Notes: generated by a model from the letters alone, not told the origin. DNA of 64,000 nucleotides from Parus major (GCF_001522545.3 NC_031770.1:108966952-109030951), one strand, 5' to 3'; positions 23,975 through 36,346 are shown, counted from the first letter of the stretch. Translations and numbers: made by a program.

Positions 23975-24939
23975 TCCCAAATGATAACAGCAAGGGAAGG
24001 GGCAGAAAAACCTTGGGTGACATGTCCAATATTTATGGGAAAACGTGTTTGGAGTGGCTCAAAGCAATGCTGAGCCCCAAAGTGTGGATGCAGGATGCTC
24101 ACTGTGGTGGAATACAGTTGTGTCTCTGAGTATTCAACAGGGCTTTTATTATTGCTGGTGTTAAGGAATTATTCAGGGAAGATAAAAGAAGGAGGAAATA
24201 AAATCTAAAAAAATTCCTCCAAAGCCAGTGTACATTTTCTAGGCAACAGTGAGGAAAATAATAGAAGTTTAATCATATAATTTAAGCTCTCTTAATGGGA
24301 ATAGCCTCTTGCAATTATCTCAGCAATACATTCTCTCTTCCTTTTTTCTTTTTCTACCCATTACCTTTTAACATTAAATAGCATCAGCAATAAAGAGGGA
24401 AAAATGGTGATATTTTCTATCTACAGTCACTAGCTGAGCAGAAGTGCAAAGAAGCAGCTCAATTTGGATTTTTGAAGCTGGGATGCAATTGAATTTCAGA
24501 TTACAAATCTACATCTGAATTCCAGTGGTAGGTCTAGACAGGGTTTGACTCCAGCTGTGTCAGAACTTTTAGTTTAGACCCTATGAAGAGACAGTGGAAA
24601 GTATCCACCCCAAAACTCTTACCCAGTGATAATTAATGGTTAAGATATGTTAGTCATCTGGTGTCAAGATTAAAAAATAAATTGAATAGTTATTCAGTTT
24701 TCTTTTACACTGAAAAAAAGAAGTTTTGATCTCTCTTCTGAGCACTAATCTGGACTGGGTAGGACAGACAGAGTGTGCACTGCTGCAATTGGGATCCCCA
24801 TGCCAATCCATTCATTTCACTGCCACTGCTCCTGATTTACATTGGCAGCAAATGTTTTTCCACATCACTAAGAGATATACTTCTATTTAAGACAGATTTA
24901 TTTCATGGGAAAGGGAAACTAAATCCTCCTATGAATACA

Positions 24940-25024
24940 ATATATATATATATANNNNNNNNNNNNNNNNNNNNNNNNNAATAATAATATAATAATATTA
25001 ATATAATATATAATATATATATTA
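24940..25024. repeat. AT-rich simple repeat around an assembly gap
   Basis: (TA)n runs into the gap, and beyond it AATAATAATATAATAATATT continues into (TA)n. Total length is unknown because of the gap. Confidence 0.9.
24955..24979. other. Assembly gap (25 N)
   Basis: Exactly 25 ambiguous bases, flanked on both sides by TA/AAT repeats. The round length suggests a placeholder, so the real sequence may be longer or shorter. Frames crossing it are meaningless. Confidence 0.99.
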
Positions 25025-27999
25025 AAAAAAGGGCTTTGCCTCCTTTCCCCTCTACCCCCTGCCCCCTCTCCTTTTTGTAATGCTGAAGGTAATGAAGCAA
25101 AATTTGTTGCTACAGATCTAAACATGACAATTCGGCAATTTTTATTTCCTTAGTTCAGCTGAATTTGTTATTCTCATACAGCTCTGTAATTGCCTTTTTT
25201 TTTCCCCAGCTATCGAGTTCACACAGGTAGAAGAAAGACTGCTTTAGATCTGAACTTGATGCTGGAGGTCGTTGGGAAGATTATGTAATACAACTCAAAA
25301 AAGCTTTACAAACTGTTCAAATAACAGAACATTTCTAGTACAGTGCAGGAACATAAAAGTGAAACCAAACAAACCCAAGCAATTTTGCAATTACTGACAA
25401 AATCGTGCACTTGCAAAAAATGTGAAAGCATAACAGGAGTGGAGAAGCTTGTTGTTTTTTGGTTTTTTTCCCCTCTCTTTTCTTTCCTTTTTGTCCTTTT
25501 TTCCCCCCCTTCCTTTTTTCTTTCCCTTGCTACAAATAAGGCAAATGCATCTCAGTTCATGAAACAACCTTCATGCACATCCACCTCCCCAGCCTCACCA
25601 TTTTCCTTTGTATTCCTAGCACCAGAAAAAGATAAAATAACATTAGCTCCACTAGTAAATTAAATGATGGATGTTACAGTTCCTTTTTTTCCAAATCTAA
25701 GTCTTTAAGCCTTAGTTTAGAAGCTTAAATGTGGAATGAGAGACTCTGTCCTGTTTCTCCCTGCTGGGTTCATTTAGGATAAAACCCAGGCTGTCCTGCA
25801 TTTTAGTTGGAGACTTGCACACAGTGGGGGTGATTGGACTTTCTCTGCCCAAGGCACAACATATGCTACTTCCCATCACTTTAATAGGCATTAGTTCCGC
25901 AGACAGCACTGGTCAAATGTACATTATTCACAATCACTTTAATGCAAATATGCAAGGATGAGAGAGAAAATATGTCACAAAGAAAGAATCGGCCATTTCC
26001 ATTCTTTTTTGATTTTTTTTTCTATCACAGCATCTCTTCTTTCAACACACCTGTCTGTCTACATAGACATACAACCACTGTATTTTTTTTTTAGGAGGAT
26101 TTTGTTTATTTTTTTGTGGAAGGTCTCAGCATTGTTGGTTGAAAGTGTTTAGATGTAAAATATCAATGCTACACTTTTACTAAAGGTGCTGTCTTTTGTT
26201 ATTCTTACCACTCACACCACAAAGCTTTCTGTTTGTCAGCCTCTACTCTTTTGGAAGGTTTATTCTAATCATTATTTTTACTATTTTTGGTCTGCTGAAT
26301 CCTTTTGTGCACTAAAAGAATGACCTGTGTCTGTAACAAATAAAGCTTCCTAATTAAATTATTATCACCAGAAATGCATTTATATACTTTTGCTTGGATA
26401 AGAAATAGTTCCATGCTTTTTGCATTTGCACCATGATTTCTTCACATTTATATTTTAGCTGTGTAAATAACATAGAAGGCTCTACACTCTGCCATATGCT
26501 CTAAATCTCATTGTGGTATTGTGCTACAAGGGGACTACAGAGATATTTTCAGTATTTACTTGTCTCTTTGCCTGCCCATCTTTATTTCCTTGTGATGGGT
26601 CCTGAGCAGCAATGCCCCTTCTGTGAGGATCTCAGAAACCCCTAAAAATATGAGTACAATTCAGCAGCTTATTCAGAATATGACGTTGCAAGTCATAATA
26701 TGTAAGAATTTACCAGCTTTTCTTTTTTTTTTTCTTTTTTTTTTCTTTTTTTTAACTCCTCTCATTTCCTTGCCAAGTGCAACACTTGACTGTGACCCTG
26801 CCCATCTATTCCTGCAGGTGTCAATGTTTTTCTAAGTTATCACACTTATGGTTGTCTCTTTCCAACCAACTTCCTACACAGATCCAATGGATGTTTGGAC
26901 TGAGTACCAAGCGTGAATCCAAGCTCGTCAGGCCTTTGATAAAGTGGAAAGATGTTGCTGTATGGCAGCCAAAATCAATCTAACCTTTGGCTGCCACAGT
27001 GTTCCTTAAGAGAGAGGAATTGTTCCTCTCCACCTAATAACCAAGGCCGGTGGTAAAACCTTGGCCAGACCCCAAATGGAGTAAATCAGTCCATGAACTG
27101 TATCAGCACAACTCGAATTGCCTCTCCAGGGAGGTTTCATGACACACTGGAAGGCTTTTTATTGTGACAAAGAGACAGAGACATTGGAGCCAGAGATCTT
27201 GTGGTTGAATAAATTGAAATCCCAGTTTTAAAGCCAAAAGCTCAGTGGATCCATCAGAGTAACTTTCCAGTTGCTCCTAAAGATTTTATTTCTTTAGGGT
27301 TGCTTATCTTTTTTAAGAAGATATTTGGCCAAAATTATGTGTTCTCTGTAAGAAATTAATTATACATAACCAGAATAATTTTGTTAGGCATTTACCTGTG
27401 AAACTCAAAAAGTTTATTTTTAAATGGTTATGTTCCCATGAGGTATTTCAGTTCAGACAATATGGTGTTTTCTGAAGAGAAACTTCCCTTCTCTCACACA
27501 CCAGGTATGCCCACAATGTTCACTTTGCTCATTTCATTAGTGTCAAGTGATTAGGCATTAATTGCAAAATGTAACATTGCATCCAATTGGCTTTCTTATA
27601 GGTGACTTTTAATGGCACAGTGCTGTGCCAGCAGCTTCTAATTAATGCTCAATGTTTCCCTTTTAAGGATGGAAGGAAAGACAAAACAATAGGTGTGTGA
27701 GTATATTTTAAAACACAGATAAAAGCTTTTGGCAACTGATTTATAGAATCCCTTGGAAAAACAGCACTCACAGAGGGGATTAAATGATGGCAACATGATG
27801 GACAAAAGTTGGTTCTTTTGATTATTCACTGGTACTTTATTGTAACCCCACTAGAATCAATCTAGGTTTGCATCACCAGAAAGGAGAAAACAATTCTGCT
27901 TTTGTCTTTTGTGTGTCATCATACTGTAGAGTTACACAGATCACAATCAAGGCTGGCCCAGTGCCAGGTACCAGGGAGTCGTGGCCAGTGATCTCCGTG

Positions 28000-28330
28000 T
28001 TTTCCTGGCCTGGTGAGATAAATTGCATCAATTTTGTAAGGAGCAGCAACAGCAAGCATTGCATCTGGTCACCTTTCACTTCTCAGCCCAAATGAGCTCA
28101 TGCCCGGTTACATCTGGATTAGCTAAGAGGTTTTTGTATCATTTCTAGCAATCTCTGTCCTCTCTGTGTATAAAACAAGGTGTTTTATTGGATCTGTCAC
28201 TAACTCGTAGAACAAAATAAAGGCCAATAAAAATAACAATTGAAATTACTATGCTCCCGCTCCTCCTCCTTTCTCTGCAGCTATTTGCTTTATTTATGTT
28301 TTTACCAATACCAGAGGATTTATATGAGTT
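28000..28330. promoter_or_regulatory. Candidate conserved non-coding block
   Basis: Non-repetitive sequence with dense TAAT/ATAAA cores, two CCAATA/GGCCAATAAA-like stretches (28212-28232), a TTGCATC-rich part and a strong polypyrimidine-CTGCAG at 28262-28281. Its look is that of an enhancer-type conserved element rather than decayed repeat. This is inference only. Confidence 0.2.
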
Positions 28331-29220
28331 TTTAAAAATGGTTTGGAACTAGCCAAGCATTTCTTCCCCTTGAAGCAATCACTTCATGGACCACTTTATT
28401 TACTATACAGTTCAGATGTCAGATATTTACATGGTAGGGGTTTTATTATTAATAGATTTTTCAATTGGGAAAGCCTGTGTTCTCTGAACTTAGTTGGACT
28501 TTATCTTTTCTTATGGGTGATGAGTGATATATGTGGACAGCTCCTATTAATGTTAATGGAAAGCAAATGTAAATCTCTCCACAGTAGATAGATAGCAATC
28601 TTACAAAAGTGGTCCAAGGAAAGCTTGTCTTTGTATGGGTCTAACTAGCAATTAGCATAAAAGATTGACATCAGTCCTAACTCAGTATTTATACAAGTAC
28701 TGTTAATCTAAATACAGAATCAAATTAATCCCTTGTGTAACTCCAGTGCCTGCTTTGGAATTTCAGCACTGAGAATTGTGACTTGTTCTGTAGAAGCTAA
28801 ACCTAAATGCACAGATTTTAAGGACTAGATTCTGATAGGTATCCTGTTCCACCAGGGAGGGATATTGTAAATCAAGCCAACCTGTACAGCTCCTGCAAAA
28901 CCATTTGAAAATTGGGATTTATAAAGGAGGCTAATAGAATTACATGCTTTTTGGGGTTAGGCACCTAAAATACCATCAGATAAAATACTGCCTTTCAGCA
29001 AAGTCATTGGAGAACTAAGACAGAAAAAGTGTGATTTGAAAGGATCTTTCTATGGAATTTTTGTAGGAAAAGGAGCCAAGACTTGGGTAGGAAAATGAAA
29101 AATATCAAAACAAAGGCAAAAGATTTTAATAAAAAAAGTCATAAAGGTTTCATGGTTGGATTGTTTTTGCTGAGAAATATTTTCTTTAAAAGATACTGCA
29201 AAAAAAAATAGAAAAGAAAA

Positions 29221-29570
29221 TAATGGAATTGTTTGGGTTAGAAGGGACATTAAAACTCACCTCATATTCACCTGCCATGGGCAGGGACATCTCCCACTAT
29301 GCCAGGTTGCTCCAAACCCTGTCCAACCTGGCCTTGAACACTTCCAAGGATGGGGAATTCAAAGCTTCTCTGAGAAATCTATTCCAGTTTCTCACCACTT
29401 GCACAGTGAAGAATTTCTTCCTAATATCTAATCTGCATCTCCCTTCTTTCTAAACCACTCCCCCTCATCCTGATAATCCAATCCCTTGTCCAAAGACCCT
29501 CTCCATCTCTCTTGGAGCTCCTCTAGTTATTGAAGGGATTCTAAGTCTTCCCTGGAGACTTCTGTTCTTG
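29221..29570 (-). mobile_element. CR1 LINE 3' fragment
   Basis: Begins AATGGAATTGTTTGGGTTAG and continues through 'CTGCCATGGGCAGGGACATC', 'AACCTGGCCTTGAACACTTC', 'GTGAAGAATTTCTTCCTAAT' and 'CTCTCTTGGAGCTCCTCTAG'. About 350 bp, 5'-truncated. An A-rich run precedes the end. Confidence 0.95.
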
Positions 29571-29862
29571 AAATACCATTATACCCAGTTTCTTACTGGA
29601 GCTACAGTTTAGGTAGAACTGAGAACAACACAATTTGTTGTTTCACAACATTAAGAAATGGTAAATAATGGCCAGGATGATATTTGGAGAGAAGATCAGG
29701 CTCATGGGTGAGTTCTGCACAGCAGGACCTTGGAGTGTCCCATTCATCACTGCCTGGATCTCAAGTTTAGACCAAACTCAAGATGTAGCTATGGGATATC
29801 ATAAGATATGAACTCAAAAACTTCTCTTTAACTTGTCACATAGAGGAATAGAATGGGGATTA

Positions 29863-30020
29863 TTTGGGTTGGAGAAGAGAAGGTTCCTGGGTGAGGGCCA
29901 ATAAGACAGAAGATCCTTCTCAGAAGCTGGCTGAGCAACCTGTTAAAGGTGACCGTGCTCTGTGCAAGGGGGATGGGTTAGATGTAGAGACATCCCTCCA
30001 AACTCTGCTGTTCTGTGATT
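29863..30020 (+). mobile_element. Probable CR1 LINE fragment, degraded
   Basis: The segments 'GGGTTGGAGAAGAGAAGGTT', 'CTGAGCAACCTGTTAAAGGT' and GGGGGATGGGTTAGATGTAG, with a tail of CTGCTGTTCTGTGATTTTGG, follow the order of the CR1 3' region with large internal deletions. Confidence 0.5.
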
Positions 30021-30429
30021 TTGGGAACCCTCTGGGCTCAGGTCAGTTGCCCAGACACAGGGCAATCAACTTTGGAGATAAATAAGGTATCCTGATTACT
30101 TTGCATTTGCTTTTCCAGGTATGACTTAGGTTATATTTCCCAGCCCCAGAGAGATTCCTTACTTTTACCCATAAATGAATTAAACTATGAAAAGAGCAGC
30201 TGGCCTTGTATCTGTTTTTATTTACATCTTGGTGCCTATGCCAAGACAAGCCAAAATGCTGATGCTGAGTCCAGAAGCAACTTCATCCTGTGGCTCATGA
30301 CTTCTGCAGGCAAAGTCTTGCCTTGGATGTGGAATGCCAATATGTCCCTTTACTGCTCTTGACCAAAGCCATCTAGTTTTTGTGGTTCTGATAATATGCA
30401 GCCTGCTGTAGGTGACTGCTTGAACAGAG
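30021..30429. other. Unique non-coding spacer
   Basis: No gene or repeat recognised. AT-rich sequence between two CR1 ends. Confidence 0.5.
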
Positions 30430-30484
30430 GTAGGGGGCAAGATGATCTCCAGATATTCCAATCTCAACAATTCTGTGATTCTGT
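30430..30484 (+). mobile_element. Short CR1 3' end
   Basis: GGGGCAAGATGATCTCCAGA followed by TTCCAATCTCAACAATTCTG and TGATTCTGT. Only the last ~55 bp of an element. Confidence 0.75.
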
Positions 30485-31788
30485 ATCCTCAAATTTTCTT
30501 CCCTAAGAGTGGCTGGAAGCCAAGCTCATGCTTTTATGTAAGAAAAGTAGGTGTAACCATGTTTTGGAATATGGTTGATAGACCAATTGTATTGGTGTTT
30601 GTGGGCCCTGGAATATTGAAGCACATAAAAATCTGCTCATAGAAATTTCTCTTAGGACTCTCCATCTTCTTAAACTTCTCCAGAATCCAAAATTAGTGCT
30701 ATGAGATGAAGGACTTTAGTTTTCCATTCCATCCTGACTGGCAATCTTTTCAGGACAACCAAAGGCAGCAGGGAGGCATCAGTTGTCTCAGCCATAGCTG
30801 CCATTACTCAAAATCAGGTATGGAAATATTCCCAAGGAAGGTGAGGAAAACATCAGCTCAGTATGGGCTGAATGAGAAGTGGGTCTGCTGGTCGAATGTC
30901 CTGTGTTTGCAGAAGCTCAATAATGGGTGAATAAGGACTTGTATAATGTGGCAAGTACATGACACTCATTCCTAGGTAGCTCTTCCTGCTTCTGGTAATC
31001 CATGGCTAAGGAATCTCCAGAGTATTTTTATTTATTAGTTTTTGGTAAAATTTTCTACCTTTTCCTGCCTGTCTCAACATCCTTTTATTTTTTTTTTTTC
31101 AACAAAGAAGAAAATTTACTTGGCACAGTGATTACATTCTATATTTATATTTATATAGTGATTATATTCTATATTTACAATTGCCTTTCAGAGAGACAGT
31201 CTTCTACCTAAAAATTAATTAATTAAACAAATATAAGCACTAATAAGAACTAAAGAATAGTGTTAAAATAAGTTACCCTGTTTAATGCTCCAGTTATTTG
31301 CATGGTCTGCAGATGCCATTTTATACCCACTGTATTGGTGGTCATTTTTGATATTTGGTATGCTGTGCTTTCAAATGCCATCAGAGTGATCCTAATACAT
31401 TAATGTGCTTTGATGCACTTCATACTCCTTTTTTTAAAAAGTAAAACAAGTAATTCCAGAAGTACAAAGAGAAAAGCACCATTTCTGTTTTTATTCTGAC
31501 TTGACTGACATTAGAATTGATTTGCCTGGATTATTTTTTTTATCTATTTATTTACCTGTAGAAATGAAGCTGCCACAAAGCAGTTGAGCAATGGCATACA
31601 GGCTATCATAACTGATATCCAACTGTACAAACCAGGTTCAAGAAGCATTCAGGATGAGTTTATTTTCTCCTAAACTATCTTTCAATATGAAATTTATAAA
31701 GCACAGAATTAGTCATGAAAGAATTACCCCTGTATCAAATAAAGTGGCATCAATCCAGGGAAAGTTGCATGGCAGGTGAGATTCCTTC

Positions 31789-31873
31789 CTGTCTAATTCT
31801 GATAATTGTATATCAATTATCAATTATATTGATATAATTGATAGTTTCTGCAGCTGTCTAATTCTGATAATTG
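31789..31873. repeat. 20-bp direct repeats flanking a palindrome
   Basis: CTGTCTAATTCTGATAATTG occurs identically at 31789-31808 and 31854-31873. Between them, TATCAATTAT (31811-31820) is the exact reverse complement of ATAATTGATA (31834-31843). The direct-repeat period is 65 bp. Confidence 0.9.
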
Positions 31874-32814
31874 CAGCATGGGAATTTTTATGTGTACTTG
31901 GTGCCCAAGCTCTCAATGCTGTTACTGAAAATCGAGAGCTCAAATCTGACTTGACATAGATTTTTGGTGCCCACCTGAGACATTCAGAGGCCTGTGGGAC
32001 ACCCATATGGGGCTGATAGGTATAACCCTGGATTTACAGGAGAGCCACACTCTTCTAGAGAGACAGCTGGATGTAGGATGAGGTTTGGGGGCATCTCAGA
32101 GAGCGCTGGATACCTGTGTGTGGGTGGTTTATCAAACACTTATCAGTGTTGTCAGTGGGAGTCTGGAGAGCATCTACACACACCTGAAGGCAGACACCTA
32201 CTCCTAGGTAGGTCTGCAGTCAGGAATCTGAAATTTCGATGTGTTCATCTGCTCTTGCTGTCTAACCCATCATGATTAGTGGAGATCCTGCCCAGACAAG
32301 TCAATGGAGCCTGGAAAGCAATTCAACTCACACGAGAAATACCTGCATTTGGTCAGGTCAGCTGCTCTCTGGACTCCAGTGATGGTATCAACTGAATTTT
32401 CACCTTCTCTGACTCAAATCAGGGACAGCACAAACAAAGACATGCCCTCTGAAACCCTCCAATGTCGGTGTCTGGCTGTGAATCCCACCTGCAGTTCACT
32501 GGAACAGTGATCATGTTTGAGCCTTTCATACCAAATTAACTTGAGAAGCCTCATAAGAAGAAATGAAGGTGACTGCTAGAACTCATCACATTCCCACATG
32601 GAGACACTAATTCTGCTTTTGAATCACATTTATCTGCTATTTCCCTCCATCCTACTCACACTGTGACAACTTATGCTGTTGAATATAAGCCTCAAGTCCC
32701 TCCTCATCCCATGCCTGAACATATACAAATTAATTTATTTAAGCCACTAAAAAGTCCTTGGTCTTAATTTTGTTTTTAGCAGGAGCCTGTGCTTATTCTA
32801 TTATAAAATTAATC

Positions 32815-33400
32815 TGCTAGGATGTCTTTAATCAACCGAGCCGCAAAATGGCAAAATAATGACACAGTAACTTTAGGGAACCTTGACTTTGAGCAGCCTT
32901 TTATAAGCATGGAAAGCAGAATAAAAAAAAAATAAAAAATCAAAAGCAGTAAAAACTTGTATTATTTCTGTCAGTAGCTCCTTTTCAGAAAATGTTGTGA
33001 AAACAATCTCTGTGTGGAGGAAGCAACATACTGAGCAACAAGCCTCAATCACAGGAAGTTCATTTTTTTTCCTTGGCGCGTCGCCCAGTGCCATCAGAAC
33101 TAATTAAAACCAGAGCCACGCTGGTAGGAAGCTCAGTGTTTGGGTTTTACAATAACGGAGTAGCAAACCAGGGGGACGTCTAATGAGAATAGTTTCCCAG
33201 TTTGTTTTCTAGCATTGGGCAACTATGTCAATTACTGCAAGTACAGCTCAGGGCCAGCAACCATGCTGAGCCACCAAAGAGGGTTATTTGCCGTACAGAT
33301 TGAGCTGCTACTTTGATGCATGTGTTCTGTGTGTCACTTGCACACTGGTGCAGCTCCTTGGCTCATGACTAAATAGGAAGAGGCTGATGCCACCTTGCTC
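32815..33400. promoter_or_regulatory. Candidate conserved non-coding block
   Basis: A stretch with no repeat signature that keeps several CpGs in otherwise CpG-poor DNA (GCCGC near 32842, GGCGCGTCGC at 33076-33085, CACGC at 33117-33121, GACGTC at 33175-33180). It is also rich in TAAT/AATTA cores such as ACTAATTAAAAC (33099-33110). No open frame. A developmental-enhancer reading is inference. Confidence 0.25.
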
Positions 33401-33879
33401 TTCTTGTCTGAGGCTACATCAAATGTTACGAGACAGGGCTTTCCCCCAGATCATTAGATATGCTCCAGTTAAAAAATGAAATATGTCCTCTTCTAAGGGT
33501 TCTACTTGTAATGAGGGATCTGACTTGTAGAGGGAATTATCAGCCAGGGGCTTAACCCTTTGAGGGTTGGAGGAAAAGACAGGTTGACCTGAATAACTCT
33601 AAAGCAAGCCTCATAACTCAAAGAATCCCAAATGAAAATTAAAAATATACATTTAAAGCAAACACACGGCTTCAAATTCTCACTTATGCAAGTTTTACTC
33701 TTGCAAATAACCTGCTTATTATAAAGCCTGTGGAATCAGTGTATATATTAGACATTTTATACTCCTATTTTAGGAATACTTTTAATTTTATGAGCAAAGA
33801 CAATAGAAGTGAGAGAGGAAAACAGGCTGCAGCCAAGGAAAAGTTTGTTGTGCAAATGAAGAAAATACTCTCCATATCC

Positions 33880-34033
33880 ACTGGGGATAGAATGAGAATC
33901 AATAGACTTAAACCAAAGCAAGGAAGATACAGGTTAGCCATTAGGTAAACTTTCTAAGAGTAGACTGGCTCTGCCTGGGCAGGTAGTGGAATCTCCACCA
34001 GTAAAAGGTTTTAAGAGTAGATTAAACAGACAT
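33880..34033 (+). mobile_element. Ancient CR1 fragment
   Basis: Sense-orientation match to an old CR1 subtype seen across archosaurs and turtles: 'AGACTTAAACCAAAGCAAGG', 'TTAGCCATTAGGTAAACTTT' and 'GTGGAATCTCCACCAGTAAA...GGTTTTAAGAGTAGATTAAA'. The expected 3' end is absent because a younger CR1 in the opposite orientation begins at 34035. Confidence 0.7.
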
Positions 34034-34034
34034 A

Positions 34035-34560
34035 GACTCACAGAATGGTTTGTGTTGGAAGGGACCTTAAAACTCATCTTGTTCCACTTCCCTGCCATAG
34101 GCAAGGACACCTTCCACTATCCCAGGCTGCTCCAAGGCCTGTCCAAACCAGCCTTGGACACTTCCAGGGATGGGATATAGACAATTTCTCTGGGCAACAT
34201 GTTCCAGTGCCCCACCACCCCTTGAGTAAAGTACTTCTTCCTAACATCTAGTATTAATCTCTTCTCTTTTAGGAGAGATAATTGTCTTAAACCCCTCGTC
34301 CTGTCACTATCTGCTCATGTGGAAAGTCTCTTGGCCTTTTTTATAAGCCCTGTTCAAGTACTGGAAAGCCACAATGAGGTAATTCCAAAGTCTTCTCCAG
34401 GCTGAACAACCCCAGCTCTCCCAGCCTGTCTCCATAGAAGTGCTCCAGCCCTTTGATAGTTCTCTGATTTGTGACTAACATTCTCTCTATTGTAGAGCTG
34501 AGCTCCCAGATCACGTTCCCAGCCTTCTCTGAAGTATGAGAGTCTGAGGACAGGGATTGA
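34035..34560 (-). mobile_element. CR1 LINE 3' fragment with a non-canonical 5' tail
   Basis: One of the longest CR1 copies here (about 525 bp). It starts ACTCACAGAATGGTTTGTGT and passes all standard blocks to CTCCCAGCCTGTCTCCATAG. After GTTCTCTGATTTGTGACTAA (about 34463) it leaves the common CR1 consensus, but matches the copy at 7027-7120 for nearly 100 bp, to GAGTCTGAGGACAGGGATT. It lies directly on the broken end of an ancient CR1. Confidence 0.92.
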
Positions 34561-35843
34561 GAGATTTGCAGCATTAGATAAGATCTGTCACCCTTAATCC
34601 TCAATGGCCATGGTAACTGGGATTAATAGGTTTACTACCCATTGTGAACCTACTACTTTCTATAAACTAGTATCCCCAACTATCTAACTTTTGAATCAAT
34701 TCAATCCACTTCACTCAGTCTTGACACAAAAATTTCTATTTCTCAGTAAATATACATTTGGTATATTCTGAAAACTTCCTTACATTGCTTTCTTTGTGTC
34801 CTTGTTGCTTTCTTATGTTCCACAATTGTTATTTTCTTCATGTTGCCCCTTCTGGTATCTTAAGCTGTGATCCAGAAATGTGGGTGAGATACCAAATAAC
34901 AGAATAATGATGTAGGTTCACTGCTGTAAGATTGATTTATAATGTATTTACATCCTCATTATTGGTCGTTGGTGGCTTTCTCTTGACTCTGTGGGTCACC
35001 CCCTGCATTGCCCTCCAAAGTCCTCCTGCATCCACATTGTCTTCCATTTGTGCTACAGGCAACACACAAATCTCTTTGCTGTGGAGAATTGCTATCAGGA
35101 TGGTAATTGCTTTTACTAATTATACAGTCTCCATTGACTAAAGAGAGAGCCTTAGTTTAAACAAGCTTTTTAAACTAGTTTCCTAACTATACACTCAACT
35201 TAGACAATGTGAATCCTGGTTGATGTCCTGTTGTGCTCCTAAGCAGTGCAATAATATGAGTAAACAAGATCCTGGGACCATGAGATCCAGCTGGTGGGAC
35301 TCATCCTTATTTTCTGTCTATGTGATATGACTCCTACTTTAGATGTGACTGGGGAGGCAAAGCTGTGGATACTGTCTGAGCTTTCTAAATGAGACTGCGA
35401 GACAAATTGTGCTGTTCTCATGAGCCAATGGAGGCTTTCAGTTCTACTAACTAATGTCTTCAGAAAGAATTATATGTAATGGTGCAAGAGACTCATTAGT
35501 ATCAGACTAATTTTGTCTTTTAATGCAAATATTCCATGTTATCTTGAAGGTATTCAGACTCATTATTTTTTCACCTTACTTCTGTTCCAGCATAAGATGA
35601 GCTAAAAAATATTTCTGTGCATTATAGAAGGTGAAAATATGTAATTATTTATCATGGCTGCTGAGATAATGTGCCCCTAAACCTCTGTGACTTGCTGATA
35701 TACCCAGTGATTATTCTTTCACTGACTGGTCAGCTGTTTTGCTAACTGGCACTATCACCTGTGCCAAGAACTTTGAGCAAAGTCACAGCTTTGGTCTCTT
35801 GCCTGTATGTTTGACTGACCTTTTATTACTTCAGTAAAGGTCT

Positions 35844-35937
35844 GGGTCCCAATTCACCATGAAAGTAAGCAGATACAATTGTGTTGACTTCAGTGGAATT
35901 GCACACACTTAAGCCAACGGTGAATTTGGACCTCAGT
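35844..35937. mobile_element. Short element with ~16-18 bp terminal inverted repeats
   Basis: The left end GGGTCCCAATTCACC (35844-35858) and right end GGTGAATTTGGACCTCAG (35919-35936) are inverted copies with two substitutions and a one-base indel. The interior of about 60 bp includes TTGACTTCAGTGGAATT, a phrase common in old amniote repeats. A MITE-like DNA-transposon fossil is the simplest reading; I cannot name the family. Confidence 0.5.
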
Positions 35938-36346
35938 AACTGCATTTCCTTTTATAAGGCTGGTGGATGAGTGCTTGGGGAACAGTTAGCTTGTCAAATA
36001 AAGGCAATAGCTTTATCTTTCTACACTGTATTTATAGTGCACTCTTCCTACCAGACTTTGCCCTGCTGAAGCCAATTGTTCCAGGCTTTATTTCAGTCAG
36101 GTCAGGGAAAAGAAAAAAATAACTAAGGATGAAATAGGAGGCATTATAAGAATTGTTACTCACTGATTACAATATGATAGTTTAGGCATAAAACAATTTA
36201 AAATGCATCTGAAGCCCTCCTATGCTCCCTGGTTATGTTTGCTTTCTTTAAATCATGTTGATTAATGTGGTTAAGCCAAGCTGACTTTTATTTTTTCCTT
36301 TTTTTTTCCTGACTGACTGCAGGCAAAAGGGGAGTTTGACTAAGCC

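Larger units (their letters stand above)
22956..29220. other. Long unique non-coding block with an assembly gap
   Basis: About 6.3 kb without a recognisable gene or interspersed repeat. It contains a 33-bp duplication (23912-23974), the gap (24955-24979), pyrimidine-rich tracts at 25450-25530 and 26717-26756, and a candidate regulatory block near 28.0-28.3 kb. Several polypyrimidine-plus-CAG sites occur (23713-23730, 25190-25209, 28262-28281), none with a convincing coding exon. Confidence 0.5.
30485..33879. other. Unique non-coding block with palindromic repeat
   Basis: No gene recognised. Contains a palindrome between 20-bp direct repeats (31789-31873) and a candidate regulatory block (32815-33400). 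Frames at 31994-32510 are short and show no family resemblance. Confidence 0.5.
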
